Shown here: piece by piece, positions 48,424 through 56,165 of the stretch
How the letters are laid out: each line of letters opens with the position of its first letter
How positions within the stretch are numbered: the stretch's first letter is position 1
NCBI RefSeq assembly: GCF_010731875.1
Contig: NZ_AP022595.1
Span: 4,278,001-4,342,000, forward strand
Direction of reading: 5' to 3'
Source of the DNA: Mycolicibacterium sarraceniae
Lineage (GTDB): Bacteria > Actinomycetota > Actinomycetes > Mycobacteriales > Mycobacteriaceae
Length of the DNA stretch: 64,000 bases
Notes under the pieces: generated by a model
Told to the model about the DNA's origin: nothing
The model's input: only the letters and a program-made list of their open reading frames with translations
Databases searched by the model: none
Position numbers and translations under genes: made by a program

Positions 48424-49865
48424 TATCCGACAGCACCTTCCATCTGCAGCTCGATCAAGCGATTGAGCTCCAGCGCATATTCCATGGGTAGTTCCTTGGC
48501 GATCGGCTCGACGAAGCCGCGCACCACCATCGCCATCGCCTCGTCCTCGGTCATGCCGCGGCTCATCAGGTAGAAGAGCTGATCGGCGCTGACCTTGGAC
48601 ACGGTCGCCTCGTGCCCCATCGTGACGTCGTCCTCTCGGATGTCGACGTAGGGGTAGGTGTCGCTGCGGCTGATCGAATCGACCAGCAGCGCATCGCATT
48701 TCACAGAGGAGCGCGACCCATGTGCTCCTTTGTTGATCTGGACCAGGCCGCGATAGGACGCGCGACCGCCGCCGCGGGCCACCGACTTCGACACGATGTT
48801 GCTCGACGTGTTCGGTGCCAGGTGCAGCATCTTCGCACCGGTGTCCTGGTGCTGCCCTTCGCCGGCGAACGCCACCGAGAGCACCTCACCCTTGGCGTGC
48901 TCACCGGTCATCCATACCGCCGGGTACTTCATCGTCACCTTCGAGCCGATGTTGCCGTCGACCCACTCCATGGTGGCGCCGGCCTCGGCCCTGGCGCGCT
49001 TGGTCACCAGGTTGTACACGTTGTTCGACCAGTTCTGGATGGTCGTGTAGCGGCAACGGCCCCCGGGCTTGACGATGATCTCCACCACCGCGGAGTGCAA
49101 CGAGTCGCTCTTGTAGATGGGCGCGGTGCAACCCTCGACGTAGTGCACATAGGCGTCCTCGTCGACGATGATCAGCGTCCGCTCGAACTGACCCATGTTC
49201 TCGGTGTTGATCCGGAAGTAGGCCTGCAGCGGGATGTCGACGTGGACACCCTTGGGCACGTAGATGAACGAACCGCCCGACCACACCGCGGTGTTGAGCG
49301 CGGAGAACTTGTTGTCGCCGGCCGGGATCACCGTGCCGAAGTACTCCTTGAACAGCTCGGGGTGTTCCCGCAGACCCGAGTCGGTGTCCAGGAAGATAAC
49401 GCCCTGAGCTTCCAGGTCCTCGCGGATGGAGTGGTACACCACCTCGGACTCGTACTGCGCGGCCACACCCGAAACCAGGCGCTGCTTCTCCGCCTCCGGG
49501 ATGCCGAGCCGGTCATAGGTGTTCTTGATATCGGCGGGCAGGTCATCCCACGTCGCGGCCTGCTTCTCGCTGGAGCGCACGAAGTACTTGATGTTGTCGA
49601 AGAAGATGCCGTCGAGATTCGACCCCCAGTTCGGCATTGGCTTCTTCTCGAATGTGCGGAGCGCTTTGAGTCTCATGTCGAGCATCCACTGCGGTTCGCT
49701 CTTCTTGGCCGAGATGTCGCGCACCACCGCCTCCGACAGCCCGCGCTGGGCGCTAGCACCGGCGACATCGGAGTCCGACCAGCCGTAGCCGTACTTGCCC
49801 AGCGAGGCGATGGCCTCTTCCTGGGTCAGCGGCTCAACCGGCTTGGCTTCCGGTGTGAGTGTCAT
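48423..49865 (-). CDS. sufB: SufB scaffold subunit, without intein
   Basis: 480 residues, continuous from [14 protein letters not shown] to [11 protein letters not shown]. Core features: [43 protein letters not shown] and [18 protein letters not shown]. Full SufB length without an intein; in M. tuberculosis and several relatives sufB carries an in-frame intein and is over 800 codons. The conserved blocks where sufB inteins insert are uninterrupted here. The ATG at 49865 has GAGGAG eight bases upstream. First structural gene after sufR, 63 bases downstream. Confidence 0.97.
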   Translation of the reverse strand: MTLTPEAKPVEPLTQEEAIASLGKYGYGWSDSDVAGASAQRGLSEAVVRDISAKKSEPQWMLDMRLKALRTFEKKPMPNWGSNLDGIFFDNIKYFVRSSEKQAATWDDLPADIKNTYDRLGIPEAEKQRLVSGVAAQYESEVVYHSIREDLEAQGVIFLDTDSGLREHPELFKEYFGTVIPAGDNKFSALNTAVWSGGSFIYVPKGVHVDIPLQAYFRINTENMGQFERTLIIVDEDAYVHYVEGCTAPIYKSDSLHSAVVEIIVKPGGRCRYTTIQNWSNNVYNLVTKRARAEAGATMEWVDGNIGSKVTMKYPAVWMTGEHAKGEVLSVAFAGEGQHQDTGAKMLHLAPNTSSNIVSKSVARGGGRASYRGLVQINKGAHGSRSSVKCDALLVDSISRSDTYPYVDIREDDVTMGHEATVSKVSADQLFYLMSRGMTEDEAMAMVVRGFVEPIAKELPMEYALELNRLIELQMEGAVG

Positions 49866-49928
49866 GGCGACGCTCCTCAATCGATCGTGACGGCTTCGGT
49901 GCGGGCTGAGCGCCGAAGTGGTGCTCTT

Positions 49929-50621
49929 CTAGCGGTGCGCCGGTGTGAGCGGCACGTGGGTGGTACAGGCGCAGTCGCCGTTGGCGATTGTCGCCAGGCG
50001 CTGAACGTGAGTCCCGAGGACCTCCGACATCGCCTGCTGTTCGGCCTCGCAGAGCTCCGGAAACTCCTCGGCGACATGGGACACCGGGCAGTGGTGCTGG
50101 CAGATCTCGATACCTGCCAGCGGGCCGCGCACCCGCGTCGTCGTCGCCGCGTAGCCGGCCCTGGTAAACGCATCGGCTACCCGCTCGGCAGTAGATTCAA
50201 CATCATCGGGACCGGGCTTCACTCCCGCCAGGATCACGTCGATGCGGCGCCGGGCGAACGCCTCGACCGCCTGATCGCCGCCGATCTCCCGCAGCTGGCG
50301 AATCGCGGCCGAGGCCAGGTCGTCGTAAGTGTGCTCGAGTTTGGCCCGCCCGGCCGATGTGAGCCGGTAATGCTTGGCGGGGCGTCCGCGGCCGGCCTGC
50401 TGCCAGGCTGCCGCGGTGTTGGCCTCGGCGTCCCCAGCGTCGATCAGCGCATCGAGGTGCCGGCGCACTCCGGCGGCAGACAAGCCGAGCCGGCGACCGA
50501 TCTCGGCGGCGGTGATCGATCCCGACTCGACCAACAGCTGCACGATCGTGCGCCGGGTCTGTCCGTCATGCACCGCAGCGCCCAGCACGGGCACCACATC
50601 TACATCGGGCGGGATTTTCAC
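49929..50621 (-). CDS. sufR: SufR Fe-S-sensing repressor of the suf operon
   Basis: 230 residues. A winged helix-turn-helix (TIVQLLVESGSITAAEIGRR, then LGLSAAGVRRHLDALID) is followed by a regulatory domain with the cluster-binding cysteines in ICQHHCPVSH and ELCEAEQ. In M. tuberculosis SufR holds a [4Fe-4S] cluster and represses sufRBDSUT. GTG 50621 is preferred because it gives a compact N-terminus (MKIPPDVDVVPVLG) and lies on the operator-like repeat; ATG 50687 is an open alternative. First gene of the operon. Confidence 0.9.
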   Translation of the reverse strand: MKIPPDVDVVPVLGAAVHDGQTRRTIVQLLVESGSITAAEIGRRLGLSAAGVRRHLDALIDAGDAEANTAAAWQQAGRGRPAKHYRLTSAGRAKLEHTYDDLASAAIRQLREIGGDQAVEAFARRRIDVILAGVKPGPDDVESTAERVADAFTRAGYAATTTRVRGPLAGIEICQHHCPVSHVAEEFPELCEAEQQAMSEVLGTHVQRLATIANGDCACTTHVPLTPAHR

Positions 50622-50632
50622 AACACCAGTGT
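50618..50632 (-). promoter_or_regulatory. SufR operator candidate at the sufR start
   Basis: The minus strand reads ACACTGGTGTTGTGA, exactly ACACT-N5-TGTGA, the form I recall for the SufR site of M. tuberculosis. It covers the predicted GTG start of sufR and, just upstream, a weak -10-like TAACAC (50629-50634). Binding here would block transcription start of the whole suf operon. Confidence 0.6.
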
Positions 50633-50700
50633 TACGCAATTCGCCGACCAGGTCTAGCAAGGGCACCCTTAGCGACCCCGAGGTCATAAGCCCCGGCAGT

Positions 50701-50706
50701 TAGAGT
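50701..50706 (+). promoter_or_regulatory. -10 box for leaderless mptB
   Basis: TAGAGT fits TANNNT and ends six bases before the GTG at 50713, so the transcript would begin at that codon. It decides between the two adjacent GTG codons at 50710 and 50713. Confidence 0.55.
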
Positions 50707-50712
50707 GCTGTG

Positions 50713-52461
50713 GTGGCAGCCCGCCAACATTCACTGAGCTCGTCGATCGCCCGCTTGCACGGCGATGAACGCACGGTGGGTTCGCCCCTCAACGATGCTG
50801 AACTGCGCGCGATGCGCCGCACCCGGATGTTCGGCGCCACCGGCACAGTGCTGATGGCGATAGGCGCTCTCGGCGCGGGTGCCCGTCCGGTCATGCAGGA
50901 CCCCACTTTCGGGGTGCGGCTGCTCAACCTGCCGTCGCGCATCCAGACCGTTTCGTTGACGATGACCACCACCGGTGCGGTCATGATGGCGCTGGCCTGG
51001 CTGATGCTAGGCCGTTTCGCGCTCGGCAGCCGCCGGATGTCGCGTAGTCAGCTTGATCACACTCTGTTGCTGTGGGTCGTGCCGTTGCTGATCGCACCGC
51101 CGATGTACAGCCGCGACGTCTACTCCTACCTGGCGCAGAGCCAGATTTCCTACAACGGCCTTGATCCGTACACAGTCGGCCCCGCCCCCGGCCTTGGCCT
51201 GGATCACGTGTTCACAATGTCGGTGCCCACGCTGTGGCGCGAGACGCCGGCGCCGTACGGGCCGCTGTTCTTGTGGGTCGGTCGCGGGATCTCCGCGCTG
51301 ACCGGGGAGGACATCGTCGCCGCCGTCCTCATCCATCGCGTGGTCGTGCTGCTCGGGGTCGGCATGATCGTGTGGGCGGTGCCGCGGCTGGCGCGGCGCT
51401 GCGGGGTGGCCGAAGTCACCGCGCTGTGGCTGGGTGCGGCCAATCCGCTGCTGCTGATGCACCTGGTGGCCGGAATCCACAATGAGGCGCTGATGCTGGG
51501 CCTGATGCTTGTCGGCACGGAGTTCGCGCTGCGCGGTGTGGACGCCGCGGGGTCGCTGGTACCTCGGCCGCTGCACCGGCCACGCGGGCGAGACGAGTGG
51601 CAGGCGTGGACACCGCTGGCCATGCTGATCCTGGGCGCGGTGCTGATCGTGCTGTCCTCGCAGGTCAAATTGCCCGGACTGCTGGCGCTCGGCTTCGTCG
51701 GCATGGCGCTGGGACATCGCTGGGGTGCCAGTTTGAGGGCGTTCGTGCAGGCCACCACGCTGATGACGGGGCTGTCGCTGGTGGTGATGGCGGTGATCGG
51801 CTGGGCCAGCGGCCTGGGGTTCGGCTGGGTTTTCACGCTCGGCACGGCCAATGTGGTGCGCAGCTGGATGTCGCCGCCGACGCTGCTGGCGCTGGGCACC
51901 GGCCAGGTCGGAATCCTGCTGGGCCTGGGCGATCACACCACTGCCGTCCTGTCGTTGACCCGCGCCATGGGCGTACTGCTCATTACGATCACCGTCACCT
52001 GGCTGCTGCTGGCCGTGTTCCGGGGACGGCTACACCCGGTCGGCGGACTGGGGGTGGCGCTGGGCGCGACCGTACTGCTGTTCCCGGTTGTGCAGCCGTG
52101 GTACCTGCTGTGGGCGATCATTCCGCTGGCCGCCTGGGCCACCCGTCCGGGTTTCCGGATCGCGACCATCGCGATATCGCTCGTCGTCGGCATCTTCGGG
52201 CCCACCGCCAACGGCGACCGCTTCGCCCTGTTCCAGATCTTCCTCGCCGTCGTGGCAAGCCTGGTGATCGTGCTGCTGCTGATCGCGGTGACGTTCAACC
52301 ACTTGCCCTGGCGCAAAGTACCCGGCACCAACGAGGCTTTCAGCGGCCAGGAACCCGATCCGGCCCCACCGCCCGAGCCGCCCGATGCCACTCCTCCCCG
52401 GCCGCCCGGCGAGCCGCCGGTGCCGCGCTCGACGCCCGGCGCATACGCTGAGTCCCCGTGA
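50713..52461 (+). CDS. mptB: alpha-(1->6) mannosyltransferase MptB
   Basis: 582 residues with about 12 hydrophobic segments, GT-C fold. It uses polyprenyl-phosphomannose to start the lipomannan/lipoarabinomannan mannan core. The typical catalytic-loop region PPMYSRDVYSYLAQSQISYN contains the Asp that follows the first helices. The tail (about 545-582) is rich in Pro and Glu. Very close to Rv1459c in N-terminus (MAARQHSLSSSIARLHGDE) and order. Overlaps the ABC ATPase by GTGA (52458-52461). Divergent from sufR across an 80-base gap. Confidence 0.92.
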   Translation: MAARQHSLSSSIARLHGDERTVGSPLNDAELRAMRRTRMFGATGTVLMAIGALGAGARPVMQDPTFGVRLLNLPSRIQTVSLTMTTTGAVMMALAWLMLGRFALGSRRMSRSQLDHTLLLWVVPLLIAPPMYSRDVYSYLAQSQISYNGLDPYTVGPAPGLGLDHVFTMSVPTLWRETPAPYGPLFLWVGRGISALTGEDIVAAVLIHRVVVLLGVGMIVWAVPRLARRCGVAEVTALWLGAANPLLLMHLVAGIHNEALMLGLMLVGTEFALRGVDAAGSLVPRPLHRPRGRDEWQAWTPLAMLILGAVLIVLSSQVKLPGLLALGFVGMALGHRWGASLRAFVQATTLMTGLSLVVMAVIGWASGLGFGWVFTLGTANVVRSWMSPPTLLALGTGQVGILLGLGDHTTAVLSLTRAMGVLLITITVTWLLLAVFRGRLHPVGGLGVALGATVLLFPVVQPWYLLWAIIPLAAWATRPGFRIATIAISLVVGIFGPTANGDRFALFQIFLAVVASLVIVLLLIAVTFNHLPWRKVPGTNEAFSGQEPDPAPPPEPPDATPPRPPGEPPVPRSTPGAYAESP

Positions 52462-53390
52462 CGTCCGGCCACGAAATCCCTGTGCGACTGCGCGGGGTGT
52501 CCAAGCGTTATGGCACGACGACTGCGGTGTCGAGCCTCGACCTCGAGGTAGACCGCGCCGAAGTGCTGGCACTACTGGGTCCCAACGGGGCCGGCAAAAC
52601 GACCACCGTCGAGATGTGCGAAGGATTCGTCCGGCCGGACGAGGGCACGATCGAGGTACTCGGGCTGGATCCGGTGACCGATAACGCCCGGGTGCGGGCG
52701 CGGATCGGCGTCATGTTGCAGGGCGGTGGCGGCTACCCCGCCGCGCGAGCCGGCGAGATGCTGCAGCTGGTCGCCTCCTACGCCGCCGATCCCCTGGATC
52801 CGGCGTGGCTGCTGGACACCTTGGGGCTCACGGACGCCGCCCGCACCACCTATCGCCGGCTCTCCGGCGGCCAGCAGCAGCGGCTTGCGCTGGCCTGCGC
52901 GCTGGTCGGGCGCCCGGAATTGGTCTTCCTCGACGAGCCGACCGCAGGCATGGACGCGCACGCCCGGCTGGTGGTGTGGGACCTGATCGAGGCGCTGCGT
53001 CGCGACGGGGTGACGGTGGTGCTGACCACCCATCAACTCAAGGAAGCCGAGGAACTCGCCGACCGCATCGTGATCATCGACCACGGGTCGGCCGTCGCGG
53101 CCGGTACGCCCGCGGAGTTGATGCGGGGCGGCGCCGAAGGCCAGCTGCGATTCTCCGCGCCGCGCCAGCTAGACCTGTCACTGCTGATTACCGCATTACC
53201 GGAAGGTTATGTGGCGAAAGAACATTCGCCCGGCGAGTACCTGGTCGAAGGCACGATCGACCCGCAGGTGCTGGCGACGGTGACGGCGTGGTGTGCCCGA
53301 CTCAATGCGCTGGCCACCGATGTACGAGTGGAGCAGCGCAGCCTCGAAGACGTCTTCCTGGAATTGACCGGCAAGGAGCTGCGGCCATGA
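52458..53390 (+). CDS. ABC exporter ATP-binding protein (Rv1458c-like)
   Basis: 310 residues. Walker A LLGPNGAGKTT, signature RLSGGQQQRLAL, Walker B LVFLDEPTAGMD, and H-loop TTHQLKEAEELAD, followed by a C-terminal regulatory domain. Type of ATPase found with ABC-2 permeases that export drugs or lipids. The GTG start overlaps the mptB stop, and its stop overlaps a short coupled ORF ahead of the permease. The substrate is not known. Confidence 0.9.
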   Translation: MTSGHEIPVRLRGVSKRYGTTTAVSSLDLEVDRAEVLALLGPNGAGKTTTVEMCEGFVRPDEGTIEVLGLDPVTDNARVRARIGVMLQGGGGYPAARAGEMLQLVASYAADPLDPAWLLDTLGLTDAARTTYRRLSGGQQQRLALACALVGRPELVFLDEPTAGMDAHARLVVWDLIEALRRDGVTVVLTTHQLKEAEELADRIVIIDHGSAVAAGTPAELMRGGAEGQLRFSAPRQLDLSLLITALPEGYVAKEHSPGEYLVEGTIDPQVLATVTAWCARLNALATDVRVEQRSLEDVFLELTGKELRP

Positions 53391-53455
53391 GCGACCCTTG
53401 CGGAGCCAATCACGGACCGCCATGGCCCAACCCAGCCTGCGAGGGTGCGGCATGA
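53387..53455 (+). CDS. possible 22-residue coupled peptide between ATPase and permease
   Basis: An ATG at 53387 overlaps the ATPase stop as ATGA. After 22 codons its own TGA (53453-53455) overlaps the permease ATG at 53452 as ATGA again. The peptide begins MSDPCGANHGPPWPNPAC and is rich in Pro and Gly with two Cys. The double overlap is the pattern of translational coupling and would keep ribosomes moving from the ATPase to the permease. Whether the peptide itself has a role is unknown. Confidence 0.45.
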   Translation: MSDPCGANHGPPWPNPACEGAA

Positions 53456-54228
53456 CGACGGAGCTTTTCCCGCCCGGCACGTTCACCCCCGACCCCCGGC
53501 CCAGCACGGTGCAGCGAATGCTGGCCGCGCAGTACGGCCTCGAACTGAAACTGTTGTTGCGCAATGGCGAACAGCTACTGCTGACGATGTTCATCCCGAT
53601 CACCCTGCTGATCGGCCTCACCCTGCTGCCGCTGGGCTCGTTCGGTACGCAGCGTGTCGCGGTGTTCGTCCCGGCGATCATGGCGTTGGCGGTGATCTCC
53701 ACCGCGTTCACCGGCCAGGCCATCGCGGTGGCCTTCGACCGTCGCTATGGGGCGCTGAAACGTTTGGGCGCCACCGCACTTCCGGTGTGGGGCATCATCG
53801 CCGGGAAATCGCTGGCCGTGGTGACCGTGGTGTTCCTGCAGGCACTGCTGCTCGGCGGTATCGGACTGGCCCTTGGCTGGCGCCCGCACCCGGCTGGTCT
53901 GCTGTTGGGCGCGGTCGTCATCGCGCTCGGCACCGCGGGCTTCGCCGCCATGGGCCTATTGCTGGGCGGTACGCTGCGCGCCGAGATCGTGCTGGCCGTG
54001 GCCAACCTGCTGTGGTTCGTCTTCGCCGGGATGGGCGCGCTGACGCTGGAGTCCGGCGCGATCCCGCGCGGGGTGGCCTGGGTGGCCCGGCTGACCCCGT
54101 CCGGCGCCCTCACCGAGACGCTCACGCAGGCGATGTCACTGTCGATGGACTGGTTCGGCATCGCGGTGCTGGCGGTGTGGGGTGCGGTGGCGGCGCTGGG
54201 CGCGCTGCGGTGGTTCCGCTTCACCTAA
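53452..54228 (+). CDS. ABC-2 type permease (Rv1457c-like)
   Basis: 258 residues with six hydrophobic segments, typical ABC-2 exporter permease. Landmarks: LLTMFIPITLLIGLTLLPLG, FDRRYGALKRLGATALPVWG and LTPSGALTETLTQAM. Partner of the ATPase at 52458. ATG 53452 has GAGGGTG about six bases upstream; ATG 53422 in frame is the alternative. Neighbours make mannan and heme A, but the exported molecule cannot be deduced. Confidence 0.88.
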   Translation: MTTELFPPGTFTPDPRPSTVQRMLAAQYGLELKLLLRNGEQLLLTMFIPITLLIGLTLLPLGSFGTQRVAVFVPAIMALAVISTAFTGQAIAVAFDRRYGALKRLGATALPVWGIIAGKSLAVVTVVFLQALLLGGIGLALGWRPHPAGLLLGAVVIALGTAGFAAMGLLLGGTLRAEIVLAVANLLWFVFAGMGALTLESGAIPRGVAWVARLTPSGALTETLTQAMSLSMDWFGIAVLAVWGAVAALGALRWFRFT

Positions 54229-54252
54229 GCGGTCCCCTACGCTCAGGCCCCT

Positions 54253-54267
54253 ACTACGGCGCGTAGT
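54253..54267. promoter_or_regulatory. perfect palindrome over the ctaA promoter
   Basis: ACTACGGCGCGTAGT: six-base arms ACTACG/CGTAGT around a GCG centre. It covers the region where the -35 of the ctaA promoter would lie (the -10 is at 54279-54284), so it is placed as an operator. It lies 24 bases after the permease stop and has no U-tract, so it is less likely to be a terminator. Confidence 0.5.
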
Positions 54268-54278
54268 TAGTCGTCCTC

Positions 54279-54284
54279 TACGAT
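54279..54284 (+). promoter_or_regulatory. -10 box for leaderless ctaA
   Basis: TACGAT fits TANNNT and ends six bases before the ctaA GTG at 54291. It indicates that ctaA has its own promoter, apart from the exporter operon. Confidence 0.55.
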
Positions 54285-54290
54285 CGGCCC

Positions 54291-55247
54291 GTGCCCGTCA
54301 GACGGTTTTTCCTGCGGCTGGTGGACCGGCTTCCACTGCCGAGCCTGCGCACCCAGCGCATCATCGCCGCGGCGGTCATCCTCACTCAGGGCGGGATCGC
54401 CGTCACCGGCGCGATCGTGCGGGTGACCGCATCCGGGCTGGGCTGCCCGACCTGGCCGCAATGCTTCCCGGGCAGTTTCGTCCCGGTACCGCACGCCGAA
54501 GTGCCCGGCATCCATCAGGCCGTCGAATTCGGCAACCGGATGATCACCTTCCTGGTGGTCATCACCGCGATCCTGGCCGTCCTGGCCGTCACCCGCGCCC
54601 GCCGCCGTCGCGAGGTGCTGGTCTACGCCTGGCTGATGCCGGCCTCGACCGTGCTACAAGCCGTGCTCGGCGGTATCACCGTGCTGGCTGGCCTGGCCTG
54701 GTGGACCGTGGCGATCCACCTGCTGGTCTCGATGGCCATGGTGTGGCTGGCCACCCTGCTGTACGTGAAGATCGGCGAACCAGACGATGGCTTGCCCACC
54801 GTTCTGGTGCCCAAACCGCTCCGGCATCTGACCCTGCTCGGGGTGTTGACGCTGTCCGCGACGCTGGTCACCGGGACGCTGGTCACCGGCGCCGGTCCGC
54901 ACGCCGGGGACAAGAGCCCGCAGCGCGCTGTGCCGCGCCTCGAGGTGGAGATCCTCACGCTGGTGCACCTGCACTCGACGCTGCTGATCGGCTATCTGGC
55001 GTTGCTGGCCGGGCTTGCCGCGGGCCTGCAGGCGGTGTTCGCCCCGCGACTGATCATGCGGCGGCTGGCGGTGTTGGTCGCGGTCGTGCTGGCCCAAGGG
55101 TTAATCGGCGCGGTGCAGTTCTTCACCGGCGTACCCGCCGCATTGGTGGCGTTGCACGTCGCGGGTGCGGCCGCGGCCACCGCGGCCACCGCCGCGCTAT
55201 GGGCGTCGATGCGACAGCGGGCCGAGCCCACGACGCTCCAGAGCTGA
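54291..55247 (+). CDS. ctaA: heme A synthase
   Basis: 318 residues with eight membrane helices. It oxidises heme O to heme A for the aa3 cytochrome c oxidase. Conserved Cys-containing loop SGLGCPTWPQCFPGSFVP after the first helix, then heme-ligand His residues in GIHQAVEFGNRM and VHLHSTLLIG. Counterpart of Rv1456c. Near ctaB (heme O synthase) on the opposite strand. The 3' end overlaps the convergent ATP-grasp gene by 51 bases. Confidence 0.93.
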   Translation: MPVRRFFLRLVDRLPLPSLRTQRIIAAAVILTQGGIAVTGAIVRVTASGLGCPTWPQCFPGSFVPVPHAEVPGIHQAVEFGNRMITFLVVITAILAVLAVTRARRRREVLVYAWLMPASTVLQAVLGGITVLAGLAWWTVAIHLLVSMAMVWLATLLYVKIGEPDDGLPTVLVPKPLRHLTLLGVLTLSATLVTGTLVTGAGPHAGDKSPQRAVPRLEVEILTLVHLHSTLLIGYLALLAGLAAGLQAVFAPRLIMRRLAVLVAVVLAQGLIGAVQFFTGVPAALVALHVAGAAAATAATAALWASMRQRAEPTTLQS

Positions 55248-56147
55248 TTCCACCTCGACCGCGAACGTGCGCTGCTGCAGCTCGCGGGTGGCCGTGTCGA
55301 GCTGTCTCCAGCCCAGCCCCGGCTCGATGACCTCGAGCTCCAACAGCACGGGGTTATCGGGGCCGCCGATGAGATCCACCCGGGCATACAACAGGTCGGT
55401 GGTCTCGATGCCCAGGTGTCCACTCGCGGCCTCCAGCGCGGCGACGCCCACATCCCACATCGCGAAGTCGGGATCGGCCGATGTCAGCGTCTCCGCGACG
55501 TAGGTCCCCGATTCGTCGAGCAGGGCCACCTGGCCTTCGGGCGGAAGCATCGGGCCCTTGGTGAAGGCATGAGACTGCTTGCCGGCCAGGAACACCAGCG
55601 CGGTCTCCCCCGCTTCCACGCGGGCGTCGTAGGGCTGGACCAGTGCGGTGCGCCCGGACGCCTGCAGGGCCGCGACGTGGGCGCGGGCGGCGGTGTGGTC
55701 GACAAATCGTCCGGTGTCGATCGAACCGGCGCCGATCGCGGGTTTGACGACGATCTCGCCCCTGGGCAGCGTGACCTTCTGGCCAGGCTCGAAGAAGGAC
55801 GACGTCAGGGTGGGCACGCCGGCGTCGGCAAGGTCCCGCAGATAGTGCTTATCGCTATTCCAGGCCACCACGTCAGGGGCGTTCAGCAGGGCGCGCACCC
55901 GCGTGGTCCAGGCCAGGAACTCGTCGCGGCGTTCGACGTAATCCCATGCCGCGCGCAGGATCACGAGGTCGGCGCGCTCGGTCTGCGGATCGTCCCAGGA
56001 CAGCCACGTTGCGTGCAACCCGCGGCCACGCAGTGCCTGGATCAGGCCGTAGTCGTCGCCGTCACCCTCGACGAGTTGTGGGCATCCGGCCAGCACGATG
56101 CTCGGGTGGAAGACATCGGGACGTGCCAGCTTCGACGGTAGGGCCAC
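55197..56147 (-). CDS. ATP-grasp domain protein (Rv1455-like)
   Basis: 316 residues. ATP-grasp features: the lysine-bearing strand GEIVVKPAIGAGSIDTGRF, LVQPYDARVEAGETALVFL, and the metal-binding end VLLELEVIEPGLGWRQLD. Such proteins join a carboxylate to an amine or thiol; the substrates here are unknown. N-terminal part SIVLAGCPQLVEGDGDD. GTG 56147 is chosen because TATCAT (56155-56160) lies seven bases upstream (leaderless); GTG 56171 would run across the qor start. Divergent from qor. Confidence 0.82.
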   Translation of the reverse strand: MALPSKLARPDVFHPSIVLAGCPQLVEGDGDDYGLIQALRGRGLHATWLSWDDPQTERADLVILRAAWDYVERRDEFLAWTTRVRALLNAPDVVAWNSDKHYLRDLADAGVPTLTSSFFEPGQKVTLPRGEIVVKPAIGAGSIDTGRFVDHTAARAHVAALQASGRTALVQPYDARVEAGETALVFLAGKQSHAFTKGPMLPPEGQVALLDESGTYVAETLTSADPDFAMWDVGVAALEAASGHLGIETTDLLYARVDLIGGPDNPVLLELEVIEPGLGWRQLDTATRELQQRTFAVEVESALERRGLGPLSHRRP

Positions 56148-56154
56148 ACCGGGG

Positions 56155-56160
56155 ATGATA
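56155..56160 (-). promoter_or_regulatory. -10 box for the ATP-grasp gene
   Basis: TATCAT on the minus strand, seven bases before GTG 56147. It lies only six bases from the divergent qor ATG at 56166, so polymerases for the two genes may compete. Confidence 0.45.
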
Positions 56161-56165
56161 GTGAC

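Noticed and set aside
48424..48699. Upstream extension of the sufD frame
   Set aside because: Inside sufB with Arg-rich sequence; the GTG at 48423 overlapping the sufB stop fits the family N-terminus.
54253..54267. Palindrome as transcription terminator of the exporter operon
   Set aside because: No U-tract and it covers the ctaA -35 area; operator is the simpler reading, though not proven.
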